Program-made: the position numbers and the translations under genes | The notes under the pieces: generated by a model | What the model was told of the DNA's origin: nothing | Databases searched by the model: none | Seen by the model: the letters and a program-made list of their open reading frames with translations, nothing else | Assembly (NCBI RefSeq): GCF_002443255.2 | Contig: NW_019211454.1 | Span: 65,216,179-65,280,178 of the forward strand | Reading direction: 5' to 3' | Origin: Varroa destructor | Lineage: Eukaryota > Arthropoda > Arachnida > Mesostigmata > Varroidae | DNA length: 64,000 nt | In this document: positions 49,627 through 62,169 of the stretch, in pieces | Layout: each line of letters starts with the position of its first letter | Numbering within the stretch: position 1 is the stretch's first letter

Positions 49627-50648
49627 GGTTGGTAACGTAACAACTGCACGGTATGGCCTTATGATAAGTTTTCTATTTGGCAAACAGCTCATGACGTATG
49701 ATACGTAATATATATGAGGAGTTGACAAATGAGTTTTAAGAATTTTACCATAGGACGATGAGTACCTATCCAATTATCCACATTATATTCGCCGGTTTTA
49801 TAATAGACTCTCGAATATACAACAAATAGACAAAACGTGTTTTTTTTTTTTTTAAACTTTTTTCAACATCTACGAAGCTACAACATCGGTTTTACTTTGA
49901 GCCATGTCTTCAACTTGGTTTATAATTTTTTCGGTCATGTCAAATCTTCATCCCTTAGTATTTCATTACGTCTTTTTAGAAAAAGTAAACTTACTATAAG
50001 CTGGATCACATGTATAGTACTTTGGCAATACAGCCAAAACTGCTTCAATTTATAGATCAGCTTTCTTCTCCCTGTACAATAGTTTGAGCTTATAGCGTTC
50101 AAAGAATAGAAAACTAGTTTGTCACGTTACCATTTACCACCGTTACCACATTAACTATCAGCCATTATCAATAGAGGGACTAAGTACGCTAAGTAACTGT
50201 TCAATGTGTGCCTCTGTGTGTGATAAAATAGATGTCCTAATAACCTCTTCATATCTGCATGCATGAACAGAACATAATTGTTGGTTGGCTTCAAGTCTCA
50301 CGCACAGCCCCCCTTGATTGGCGGCAGCTCATCACTGTATAATGATTTTCCACTTCTACGAATATATCTTAAGGACATTATTTAGGGGCAATATTTAGAA
50401 TATTATTATCTCATCAAAGGATATCGTCCAATTTAAAATCTCTTCTGCGATACCAGTCGGTGCAGATGTTTTTGCTAATGAAACAGAAGTACTGTTTAGC
50501 AGAGCTTCTTGAGTAGAGGCTTTGTGTATTTCAATTTAACTTATATTTTTTAGTTATTGTTTGTTTGGAACTAAAATGCTATCAAGTCACTGTATCAGCA
50601 ATGTACCGGGAATTTGACCGTGTACAGCCTTCAACTGTGCCAATCCTA

Positions 50649-51107
50649 GTTGTTTTCTTCGAAGTGATTTTTAGCAAATGGAAGCTACGTGTGCAACAAT
50701 TTTCCAGCCGCTAAAGCAGTTCGAGCTGTAGGAATGGATCTCAGGTCTTGTCCCGTTTGTTCCTAAATTTCCTCGACCCTCAAACCTTTTTGCAGGCGCT
50801 TCTCATGTTTTGGGAACAGGAAACGATCACAAGGGCCTATATGGAATTGGATAGGAGTGCTTAAATACTTTTAGGATAGTTGCTGATTTGCCCATATTTG
50901 CTGGAAATATAGGCCGTTCGATGTCGCTTTCAAGAGATCGTCTAGATAGTTCCGTATAATTCGTGAGAGATTTCCAGGGTGGCGGTGGACTCCCTCCTGA
51001 TGACTAGGCCATCGTGCAGTAACAAAATGTTTTATTTTCACTTTCTCGTCTAAACTTAAAAATATTCTAGCACGGGAATCGATGTCAAGGGCCCCTCTTT
51101 CTAGCAA
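50649..51107 (-). mobile_element. Decayed mariner-like transposase, C-terminal half
   Basis: One continuous reverse frame, interrupted by stops at 50873-50871, 50765-50763 and 50687-50685, follows the C-terminus of mariner transposases. S-T-P-I-Q-F-H-I-G-P-C-D-R-F-L-F-P-K (50861-50808) corresponds to the 'H.PYSPDL.PCDFFLFPK' signature. V-E-E-I, then L-R-S-I-P, and finally H-F-E-E-N-N (ending at 50649) correspond to the conserved tail ending in 'YFEGD'. The Asp of the last catalytic position in the signature (S-P-D) is replaced. No terminal repeats were found. The family call is good, but the exact subfamily is not known. Confidence 0.65.
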
Positions 51108-51721
51108 AACGCTCGAACTAGCGTATTGTTTTGTAAATTGTTTTCAAAAAATTTCCCTTAATATTGGGACCCGTGTGCTGGAAATTGATTTTCAGTTTTT
51201 TTTTTTTCTTTCGGCGTCACTGATTTAAGATTCCTTACAAAATACAAAGCTCTGTTTCGAATAATTTCGTATTGCTGGAAATAGAAAGTTAGCCATTCCG
51301 TATTACATCTTCCTTGGAGTATTTTTGATAAAGCTAGATGTTGTTTTACTTATAGTGAAGATACGAGGTTACCTAGAACGAAATTGAAAGCCAGGCTCGT
51401 ATAAAAACGGCTATCTTTCGATTACCATAGAACACGTATTTGCTTTCATTTTACACAAACATCTGAAGGTAGATCAATCTGCCTGCATAGCACATGCAAC
51501 AGAACAACGGCAAGCGTACCTTTTTTTTTTTGAGATAAGCTCACAGTTATTCTACTGTCAGCTATGTATTATGTATAATAGCGATCAGATATGCATCAGA
51601 GCATCCTAATAGGCCACGTGCAGCACCCACATCTATTTTATAAGTAATTAACAAGCTGCGTTGAAAATGATGCAAAGGCTAGATGTGAGTTCACTCGTTC
51701 TCGTCTGTTTCAATATATATA

Positions 51722-51821
51722 NNNNNNNNNNNNNNNNNNNNNNNNNNNNNNNNNNNNNNNNNNNNNNNNNNNNNNNNNNNNNNNNNNNNNNNNNNNNNNN
51801 NNNNNNNNNNNNNNNNNNNNN
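51722..51821. other. Assembly gap of exactly 100 N
   Basis: A run of 100 N with ATATATATA immediately on its left and TATATATA immediately on its right. The round number suggests a gap of unknown size inside an (AT)n microsatellite. Confidence 0.98.
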
Positions 51822-53703
51822 TATATATAGATTAATAAAATGTCCCACGAAAGCCATGATTTCCTACACAAATATGACGCTTTGATCTATATCGGTCCGG
51901 CTTTGCAGAAATTTTGTGGCTTACTGAAGGTCGGGATCGACCTTATGCTGCTTTGACTATCTCAGTCTCTAGCTGAAAATTGGCAATTATCTGTTTGAAT
52001 AAAATGGCTATGGTATCCCATTGTGATTTACATTATACAATTTCACTAGTGGAGAAATATATACAGAGAATAACGTAAACATTTCACAATTGATATATTA
52101 ACACACAAGTAAATGAGCTCTATACGAAACGAATTTTCAAAGAAGCGTTTTGGTAACTTTCTATGCAGAAATTTCTTTGTGCCAGACGACCCGTGAAAAA
52201 ATCGTTAACCCAGCCTAGTTTCTTCATCATCAATATAAAGGATAAACGTACATTGATCGATATCCGCAAATTCGTAATAATATTCTTCGATTTCGTTAAA
52301 ACTTTCAAAGAACAGATGTTTTTATTTTCACGCCTATGTCATACTAATCTATTATGTAGATTGGTGACGCCGACCTTGTTCGACCCCCTTTTTATCTAAT
52401 ATGAGCTCAGTCTTACTTGTGTAACGATGAAAAGTTTGAATTAATGGTAGACGATCGAAATTGTATATTGGCAACGCAACCCCGTTTTTTATCCTAGCAA
52501 ACATAACATCAAAAAACCTGTTTTGATCATTCGTAATCGTTAAGTTCGTATTAGAATAACGATAACTACTCTTTTAACATAAATTTTAGTGAATTTTCGA
52601 AATAGCCAAAACAAAAGCGACTCTTTGGGGCCCATCCTTTATTAATGCATTCTATGCATTGTACATTTATGGGGGTGTCTAAAATTAGCGCTCCCAAGGT
52701 CGTCACGCTAGCAAGCAAACTGCACGTTTGATTTAAGGATGCGCCTGACCTGAATCCTTAACAAGCAGATCGTTACTGAAGTGTAACACAATCATTCAAT
52801 CCTTCGAAGTTTGTCTTATTGTATTATGTTAATTTGAGGAAGGTAGCAGTCTTCAGCTGGCGGATTGTGCCGGCACCAAAAATCAGACGTTCGATTCGCG
52901 TTGCTCTCCTGTTACGCGGCGGTACAAGGCGGCCGATTTGACCTCGCTCTGCGATAGCCAAATAACCGATGCAGGACCAAGCTGCAGATTGGCCTGCGAC
53001 TTCGGCTTGAAGCAACAACACCGAAGGATTTCGACCTTCCTAAGAAAACACACACATTTTTTAATACAGTGACACTGATGGATACGTCTCACAATCGGGC
53101 TAAGCCAATTCCACGGTAGGCGAAAGCGGGTTGTGAAGCTTTTAGAGACGTCAATACGTTCGAAAGCACAGACGAGCAATACAAAACACGGCAAATTAGC
53201 ATGATGTTAGAACTGTCCTTTGATTTCGTACTACGGGTGCGATGAACTAAAACACCGTATATTAGTTATGAAAACGATCTTGGCTTTTAGGATTTCTCAG
53301 CTTTTCCAGCTGTAAGTTATTATCGTTATCATTATTTGTATTATTCAAATGCATTCCGCCGTCGTACGTTAAAGTTATTTGACTTCTTGGTGTAGGTGCG
53401 AAAATTACAAACAAGATACCGGCTTTTCCCAACTGCCAGATGATAATCTATTTGATTTTTACTTTATTTTTCATTATATATAAGTATTGTCTGTTCGAAT
53501 CCTACCGTTCGCAAATCAAGTAGTCACCGCCATAACACATAACAGGATTAGTAGAAAATTCCATAATAACAACAATCTAGGTAGAGCAATGGCAACAGAA
53601 CTGATGCATAGCCGGCTGCTTCAATGGAATAATAAAATCGTTTCATCTATGGTGGCAAGCTGTTCTAGCTTTCATCAAATTAGCTCACGTATTACGCCTA
53701 TAC

Positions 53704-53706
<3 letters not shown>

Positions 53707-53744
<38 letters not shown>
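53707..53744. repeat. (AT)19 microsatellite
   Basis: Perfect 38-base AT array. Confidence 0.95.
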
Positions 53745-53747
<3 letters not shown>

Positions 53748-56700
53748 ATAATGGAATAGAGAGACGTCTGTGAATGTATTTGCTGTGTGCGCCACAACTA
53801 CTTTTAATAACTTATTTGAATAGCTGAGTATAACTGTACAGACATCATGATCATTACCTAGTTGCTCAACGATTCTTTTGAGCTTTGGTGTGAAATCGTC
53901 TGCTTTTTAGTAGATTTTGCGCTGCGTTTTTGGCTTTTAGATCGACTTCCCTTGCCACTGAAAACGTTAAAAAAAAATACAGAAAGAATGCTTAATCAAG
54001 AGAAAAAGTTTAATTAAAAAAATTAGTGAAAAAAAAACTTCGAAACGTTTGGTCCTTAGCAAAATGTTCGGTACGTATTCTGTAAAAAAAATAATGTAAA
54101 ATAGCTCCATAAAGCATAACGACAACGAATTCAGCTAATTTGGATGTAATTTATCTCATCAAAAATTTACAAATGTAAAATAATAGCAAAAGTTATTTGT
54201 GCCAACCTAATTAAGAGTGGTAGTATACCTGCGACGCTTAGCAGTAAATTTTATAGAAGCAAATAGCCTTTAGAGTTAACCTTTAGTAGAGAAATACAAC
54301 TTTGTTTTAGCTTAATTTTTACCAGAAAATATTTTAGCTTAATTAATTATATTTAGTTAATTTTAGAAGAATTAGCACGATTTTACTATAAATCTAACAA
54401 GAAGACAGGTCGCGTCTCCACGATGTTTAGATTCGCCGACGAAATCCTCGTCCTTTTCAAAGTGAGCAAACAAGGACCTAGTACTAGTAAATATTAAATA
54501 ATATTGATATTATACGGATTATGTTTTCGCTTAAGGTGAGAAAAACGGTTTAACTTAACTTAGTCGGCTGCGTGAAAAGCTTAAATATAAATATTAGACG
54601 TAGAAAATCCGTGCTCTGTCCCATCAGAGAAAAACGTTCACCTATTACTGTATTCCGGTTATAGGGTTGTTTAAATCAGGCCAACTATCGTTCTTATCAT
54701 CAATTGTTCTACTACATAACGCGCTATAATTTGTACATAATCAGTTACGAGTACGTGGTGGAAATGTTCTTTTTGCCGTGATCAAAACTAGTTCTACAGC
54801 TCTCAACGAACGCTATAAAGAACGACTCAGTCATAATGCTCTATGGAAAAAGAACATCCGCGCAAATATAATCAGACCAAAAGCGATCGATTCATGTAAA
54901 GCGATAACCGTTTTTTTTTTTTTTACTATGACGCCTTTTGATGCCAACAGTCTACTGCTACAACAGTGACTCTGACGTTACAATTAATAATAATCTTTTT
55001 TAAAAGCCATTGCGAAAGGTTTGTTGAGCTGAAGTAGCCCGGCGTAAACGTGCAATTTGGCCGATTCAAAAATTCGCTCCTGATCTTAAATAGATCGAAG
55101 CTATCAGATCGTATATAAACGTTGCGCTACAGCCCGTCGTCGTACCACATCTCGCGATGATCGCATGTTATGTATACTTTCGTACGCAGTGGTTCAGTGC
55201 TTGAATCACCCTCCGACAATTTGTCTGAGCAGCTTATGTGAGACGTCAGAATCAGGAAAGGTCATTTTTAGAAGATAGCCTCCACCACAGGACAGAAAAA
55301 TTCTACCTAACCCCTCAGAATAGAAAAACATGTCTAACTCTAGCTGTGGCACAATTTGAATGGGTATTCGTACGTGTGACTGCGACCGTTCCAGTCGTCG
55401 TCCTACCTACAAATAACATTTCTTACTTATAGCGGGCAGAGGATAATGTATCAGGATGTACTTATCTTTGGGATGGATGGTGTACACAAGTTACTAAAAT
55501 ATGGTAATGTCAATTTATTCATTGCTTAGCCAAGTACGTATATATTCTACCTGCTCGCAATACTGAGACCCGCTGTAGCCTTCGTCCTAAAGATGACTCA
55601 ATGAAACACTTTACAAATAAGTAAGTGTTTATAAATAACACATTATGTATAATTTGGAAACTGAGCTCAATATTCACATATCTACAGTCTTAGCTATTCG
55701 GCCGTAAACGGCAGTCAAAACTCAGCCCCCCATAAAATTATAGGCAGGTTTATGGAGGACCCTTAGCTTCTCTTCATTACCGTCAAGGCGAGGAAATCCG
55801 TGCTACGAAGGTTTCTGACATATATGAGAGAAAAAATCATTGTGATACAAAATACCTTTGTATGTGATAATCGAAATGGATTAAAGAATTAGTATCAAAT
55901 AAAGCCACAGACGCGATTTAGTATAAACGAGCTAACCAGAGAAGGGGGCTGAGTTCCCTCAAGAATCTTCGAGCAAGATGCGAGCGCGCCTTACTAAACT
56001 GTACGTTTCAAGAGCAGCATCTCTTCGATCATATGACAACATGATGGATCCATTAAGTAGAACTGACTCCTCGTAAAGTTGCTAAGTCACGGTACCCGAT
56101 TCTGATGGCACGGAGACACGTTTCTTGTGCCCTAAAAGCAACCAGGGAAAACTGCTTTGCGACTTTAGTTTTTACTCACTTTATAATTTGAAATGTATTT
56201 TACCATGAAATGTTTTATAAATCTCTTACAGAATTGTATTTTCTTCTATTTTCAACTAATATGTCCGTTTGCTGTCTAGCCCACAGGACATACAGGACGG
56301 TTGTCGATCGAGTGTCTTAATGTATGCTAGCATCTACCCAGTAAGATTGTGAAGTAGATGCGAAGTGGCCAGTTCTTATGCGGAGAGACTGCAGAGATGC
56401 AAATCGTAAAACACGACTTTTGATGGTCGTAATGAACTCTGAGATACGTGAGACTGGTGCCATTTGCAGCTTAATGCCCAGATATTGCGGATGCAAATAT
56501 GAACACCGTGTTCAAAATGAGCTGATATAGAATAGACTGTTGGGGTTTGTAAGCCTGTGTCGTCTTTTCACTTAGCTATGTTTCCCTTATAACCACTAGA
56601 TGGCTAGTTCCTTTCTATGCCAATGCTGAGAGATATAGAGGCAAATTTTACTGGTAAATGAACAAAGCCAGTGACTGGAAATGTATTCTTTCCGTGTTTT

Positions 56701-57134
56701 CGCAGTGATCTGATATTGGCTGAAAACGAGAACGATTTGGATCATTTTTTTGAAATAAAGTTCAGTTAAAAATACGACTTCTATGTGCTCAGAAATCGAT
56801 ATGGTCAAGAAATGTATGTTTATTTAGCAACGAAACAAATAGTACTTCCTAATGTGATTGGTCGGTATGTCACGAGTGCGCCAACATTAGATTCACTAAG
56901 CTTTGTTAGTTAAGCCCGTAGTGTTTTTCTATGTAAAATCCCTCAACCATTGTATTAACAGCAAAGAATGAGTAGCTACTACTTCTGCTAGTCCACGATA
57001 AAAATTAATATTAAAGGGTTGGGTTTTGACAGTTGCTGCCCATCGACATTGTACCACCAATCCATATTAGACTAAGTCACTTTAATCCAACTGGTTTTGC
57101 GTTTTAAAATAGTAAAAATAGGTGATTTTGGATT

Positions 57135-57160
57135 CGATTCGATTAAACGATTCGATTAAA
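57135..57160. repeat. 13-bp perfect tandem duplication
   Basis: Two identical adjacent copies of CGATTCGATTAAA (57135-57147 and 57148-57160). Confidence 0.95.
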
Positions 57161-59329
57161 CGGCTTTGCCACACTGTAACCTTGGCATAGCCGCCAAAGA
57201 ACTTGCCCGCCATGACTGTTCAGTCATCTAGCCAAGATGGCCGTTTCCAAAAAAAAACAAACAATAAACAAACTTTTCAACGACGTATACCTTACAGCAA
57301 AGATAGCAAAGTTATAGGCCAGGCCAGGCCAGGCCTCGCCGGCCATCGTCAAGTGCTTTTACTCCATAAAGCCGGCATGCAGTTGTACTAGACATTGTTA
57401 ACAAATCCGCGACACACTGACTATAAAACAGATGCGATTTGTGTTAGAAAGTAAGATATGCAACAGGTATATACGAATTTGACAGAAAGGGACCATCACT
57501 GATAATCTAGCGAGTTGCGGAAAACGTTAACATCTATTAAACAGGCAGAATCTATTGAGTAATTTGAAAAGTGCTCATCACACTGTCTATAAACGAGAAA
57601 TTTTCAAAAATGGAAATTAGGGAAAGGTAGATTTACGCTTTCAAAAGATAGTCTTACAGTTCATTCCAGGATGACTGCATCAGAAATAAAGCATTGGAAG
57701 TTTGTCCGTAAGAGCGGGTCAAAAAGTAGCACCCTCACTCGAGGTGAAGGAAGCTATTTTCTCAATCTCTGGTTCTAGTCCATGGCACAAATGCCATTGT
57801 TCATTTGTTTGTCTGGTGACAGTATCTAAGAACGAGCCTATTTATACCCCGTTGTACCTTGAATGCAAATAGAACGCTAGAAGTTTTTGTGGGAAACTAC
57901 TTACGCCATCCCGAAGTCGAACGAAAAACTCTAGCCAAACTACATAAACGCTATAATAATTCGCTATGGCAACCTACCGCTAAGGCCCTAATGGGCAATC
58001 CAAAATTCTGAAAATTCCAATATCTCTCTTGTTTTAGGTGAGACCACTTAGCTTCTGCGACTACTATGCTGTAGAAGCCAGAAGTCAAGATGTGTTACCC
58101 TCTTGAAGAATTCCGTAAAACGTAAAATGCGATCCCACCAAAAGTTCTAGTGTTTTCAGTTGGCTCTTGTCCATGTTCGTAATCGATCGATACTGACCAT
58201 CAGTTGCTTTTATAATAACTAGCTTTAACCAACTCCACATTGAAGACAGGTGGTAGACAACATAGACAATCAGCATTTGTCTGCGGAGCAGCAAACCCTG
58301 CTATAAACAATAGGACATTCAAGGCGCTTATTCCTTGTAGGCGCTGCAACTGTAGACTCCAGTAGATACCATTGCTATGATACACATTCGCGTGCCTCGA
58401 TTCTAATCCAGACTGGCATATTAACAAGGTGATAAGCTGAGATAGGGGGCAGATTTTTCGGAGTAGGGAATGACACATCATATTATTGTGGTGACGACCC
58501 ACATGGCACGATCCATCTACTTCAACTTAGCACGCATGTTTGTTCTGCACTGTAATGTTTCAATTTTCATAAACACGTTGACGTGTCCTTGTATGCACCC
58601 GTCTGCTTGATATTTCTCAACAAATAGTTGAACCATTCAATATTTATCTCTCTGGTTCTATTCGACGTACACATTTAACTTCGTGCAGAGTAATCTGCGT
58701 ATCTATAAAACTTCGATCAATTAACTGTTTCCAATATTCAACAATCTAAAACATTCAAAGCGCAACGACGCTTGTTTACGTGTCCTATAACTAGCTCTAA
58801 AACGTTTTCTACAGGCGCCTTGGTCTGTAACAGGGCGCAGGTTTATGAGATCGAGATTCGAGCAGAAAAACCTTAGCTCATTGCGAAAAGGCAGGAATTA
58901 TTATGCTGCGAACCGTATCCCTTTAATTTTGCCCTAAAATTAAGCCAGCCTGTGCAGATAAAACCGAATAATAGCGAATAAAGATTAACAATCGCGGAAA
59001 GGAGTCGTGTTGGGCTAGCAGGTTCTCGAATATCTCTACAATTACTACTATTATCTAATAAACATAATGTACAGTACACTAATAACATAATAATAACATA
59101 AAGTACAGTAAATGGCAGACTAATCTTCTGCGGAATAATCAATAAATCTATAGGTTATAGAGGTCAAAGGTGTCAGCCGTCAGGGTTAAGAGTGAACGTA
59201 CCTCCTTCTCCCATTATGAACGGGATTGATGATGAAATTCAACATGCATCGATCAGCGTTTGTTGAGCTTATTTTAAATAGTCCAACTACCTGAAATACT
59301 ACGTTTTTAGTTTGACTGCCCGAATATGA

Positions 59330-59620
59330 TTAATTAACCCTTAAACGTATCTGATCTTTGGCAAAGACAGGCATAGGAGCTGATCCGCCAGAACGGGAAA
59401 CGGCTACGTGCTTGCCCGCCATTGCCGGCAACTTCGAAGCGGCAAAACCTCTTCGCCCCTCTTGAATTTCGATAGTTTCCCTCGTGCCCATATTGAGCCC
59501 AGTCTTTTTTGCAGGACGTTTTTCCGCTAAAAAACCAACGCGTTTGCCCTTTGAGTAAAGGCTCCCCTCTAATATAATTGACTTACTTGAAATGCGTGTT
59601 CCGCTCATCTGAAACGACAA
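59330..59620 (-). CDS. Unidentified 96-codon open frame, possible exon
   Basis: The predicted peptide is not recognised. It is basic and balanced in composition, with repeated S-K, G-K-R and E-K-R motifs and hardly any low-complexity sequence, which is unlike the other short frames nearby. Just before an internal Met (M-S-G-T-R at 59605) the reverse strand reads TCGTTTCAG, a good splice acceptor, and a GTAAGT lies 22 bases further on. It could be an internal exon of a reverse-strand gene whose other exons lie outside what I can see, a small protein, or chance. Confidence 0.25.
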   Translation of the reverse strand: MSFQMSGTRISSKSIILEGSLYSKGKRVGFLAEKRPAKKTGLNMGTRETIEIQEGRRGFAASKLPAMAGKHVAVSRSGGSAPMPVFAKDQIRLRVN

Positions 59621-62119
59621 CGTTGGTACGTTGACGTTAAATGATTCACTTGAATATCACAGTAATAACGCCCAATTGTAAATGGCAATAATAGAATAAA
59701 AATGAAACATGAAAGAAATAAATATAGCGACCACAATCAGTTTATCAGTGAATGCTCGGTGGTAGGCCTGCGGGCGCGTCTGTACAGCGTCGAAGATAGC
59801 CGAGGTTTAGCTAGCATTATATGATCAGATAATAGGCCCGTTATATGATAATATGCAGAAGTAGAGTAGCAGGCCATTAACTGGTGTCCTTGCTACGAGA
59901 CCCTTTTAACAGAAAGACAAAAATGGACTATTCGATCTGTTGTTCATTTAAACATCTTACATCGTTATAGTGAAGATTAGGCCGAACTGTGTCTGTTATG
60001 AGCATCTTCTAATTGGGCAGTGTGTGCGAACAGGTAATTACGTTTAAGATTAGTCGGTTCACTTTCGTGTACAAGTCAATACCCGCATGGTCCAGCTTTG
60101 CTTAATAATGCTAAAAAGCAGAAAAATCGCGGATAATAAACAACGTACTTTAATTATACATCTAATTTTATTTAAAAATGTAATCGGTATGAATTTCTGC
60201 AGTTACCGTTAATGTATAGAAATTGCATCAGTGAACCAAGGTAGCGTACAGCTTAAGCGCAGCGGGTTCCGTCACTTCAGCTGAGGCACACAATGAGAAC
60301 TTTCCCGAGCGACGATATACTTAGCATCGCCTACTTTGTGCGATTTTCCGTCCCATTAGTAGAAATAGGGAAATACGAGGATTGTTACCAGGGCTTCATT
60401 GCGGATCTTCTGTCTTGTCCTGCTGGCGGCCTGTTTTAGCTAATTATAATTATAAGCGGACAAATCAAGTAGTTGCCATGTTGCCGAAGCGGACGTCTCT
60501 CAACGTAAAATGATGTCGGAGGTGTTTGTGATATTACTTACGTGCTAAACACCGATGGGGTCGTTGCAAGTGTATCAGTGCTGGGCCAGATAAGATAGAT
60601 AACAGGTACTGGAAAGGTTTATGCACCGACAAAGAGAACGTAGTTAAGTGCTTACTTAAGACTAAACTTAAAGCTTAGTATTCAAGTTTTTAGATTCATA
60701 ACGATAACAACATCAACTTGTTGTTATTAGTAATTATTAAGTAAGAAATGAATGCTTCAAGTGTTCTGTCTTACCTCGATAACTTCCTAAAGCATAATAA
60801 AGCTATCGTTTATAGAATGTTCGTGGGGTGCACTGCCGCATAAATCGGATTATTTCTTTGCACTGTTTTTTTTTTTTATCTAGTACCGTCTCCAGCTCAA
60901 TACCACCGAGCGAGAAACAGTATACAGGTCCGGTAAGCAGAAATATTTTATCGTCCCGTATTTAAGCCCGTAGGCATTACTTCGTATGGCTGGCCCCTAG
61001 CGCGAAACGCAGCACGTCTACGCATGGACCCGAATCTTTAGTTTTAGCAGGCGACGTGCTAGGCACGAACGAGTAACGAGCTAGTACTCATGATTTATTA
61101 AATTTCCTGTGTGTTTTTTTTGCCTTTGAATTCCGTCTCACTAGTCCGATGTGAGTTTAGTATTTCTAATGATCTTAAAGAATGATTTTGAAAGCGCTCA
61201 TGTTATTTTCATAGAACAGCGTCATAACCGTTTCAATAATGACGTGCTATTGCAACTTTAACTGCTACTCTGGCATATTAAACGATTCAATACGATCAAA
61301 TGGCCGTGTTAAAGTGTTCAATATCCAGTTCAAATATATATAATTCCATACCCAAACCAGATATATATAGAAGGACGGCGTATATAATCGGCGTCAAGGT
61401 GCAGCTAGATCGTACCGACTTCGTCGTCAAGAAGCCTTTCAAATACGTGAAACATATATTTAATTTCGAATCGATACGAGGAAGAGCATCGCACGGCCAT
61501 GTCTTGACAAGCAGCAACCACTATTACTTATTATTGTTTGAAAACAGATGACGTCTTGATACGGTTTCCTGTCTATAGCCTTACGTACAATTGACGTTCG
61601 CTGACAATTATGTTGCTTTTACGCTGGCTGTTGGGAACGTTCACGGGTATTTCCTTAGGCTTATCGAGTGAATCAAAGCTTGAGCTAACTTCAACTGAAT
61701 TTGGCGTTGTACCCTCAACTCGGCTTCATGTAGGGCAGAAGCTTTAACCAAGCCAGCTGTTTACGTTCTTTCTCCTAGAGCTGTCCAGTCAATATTAACA
61801 GACGCTTCTATACGAATACTCGCTTTTACACCCAATATATTATCATGTTATATACTTAGCATTGGATAATATTAAAAGCAATGCGTCGTGCGCATCGTTA
61901 CGTGCGGACTTACCTTTTAGTGGAGATATGACGAAAATGATTTTCACGATTCAAGTTTGAAAATATCGTTGGAAGTTGAGTTAAATGAAAAACGGGTACG
62001 GTTAGATCGGTTATATTGTTACAATACTCGCTATAGGTAGCATCATTATCCAAGCTTACATACGTAAAGTATAATGACTACTTTCCTCTCAAATGCGCGC
62101 CGTTTCTACCTACTCGGCT
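59621..62119. other. Non-coding, nothing recognised
   Basis: AT-rich; a forward frame at 61300-61551 has no identifiable motif. Confidence 0.45.
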
Positions 62120-62169
62120 GTAGACCACACCAAGGATGCGTTCAGAAAAGCATCTTTGGTGTGGTCTGC
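62120..62169. repeat. Strong 20-bp inverted repeat (hairpin)
   Basis: The left arm at 62120-62139 (starts GTAGACCACACC) and the right arm at 62150-62169 (ends GGTGTGGTCTGC) are complementary over all 20 positions when two G-U pairs are allowed, around a 10-base loop. One further T-A pair extends it. The stem is short for a standard microRNA precursor. It could be an inverted-repeat relic of a transposon, a small RNA hairpin or a chance duplication. Confidence 0.8.

Larger units (their letters stand above)
45641..50648. other. Non-coding with two AT arrays
   Basis: No gene recognised. It contains the AT arrays at 45850-45896 and 49611-49626, a GC-richer patch at about 47430-47720, and short unrecognised frames (48057-48320 and 47840-48049, both reverse). 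Confidence 0.45.
51108..59329. other. Non-coding with gap, microsatellite and small repeats
   Basis: No gene recognised in about 8 kb. It holds the assembly gap at 51722-51821, an AT array at 53707-53744, a GC-richer patch at 52850-53040, a 13-bp tandem duplication at 57135-57160 and a GGCCA tandem near 57317-57336. Open frames such as 52163-52399, 58200-58502 and 58873-59142 show no motif. Confidence 0.45.
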
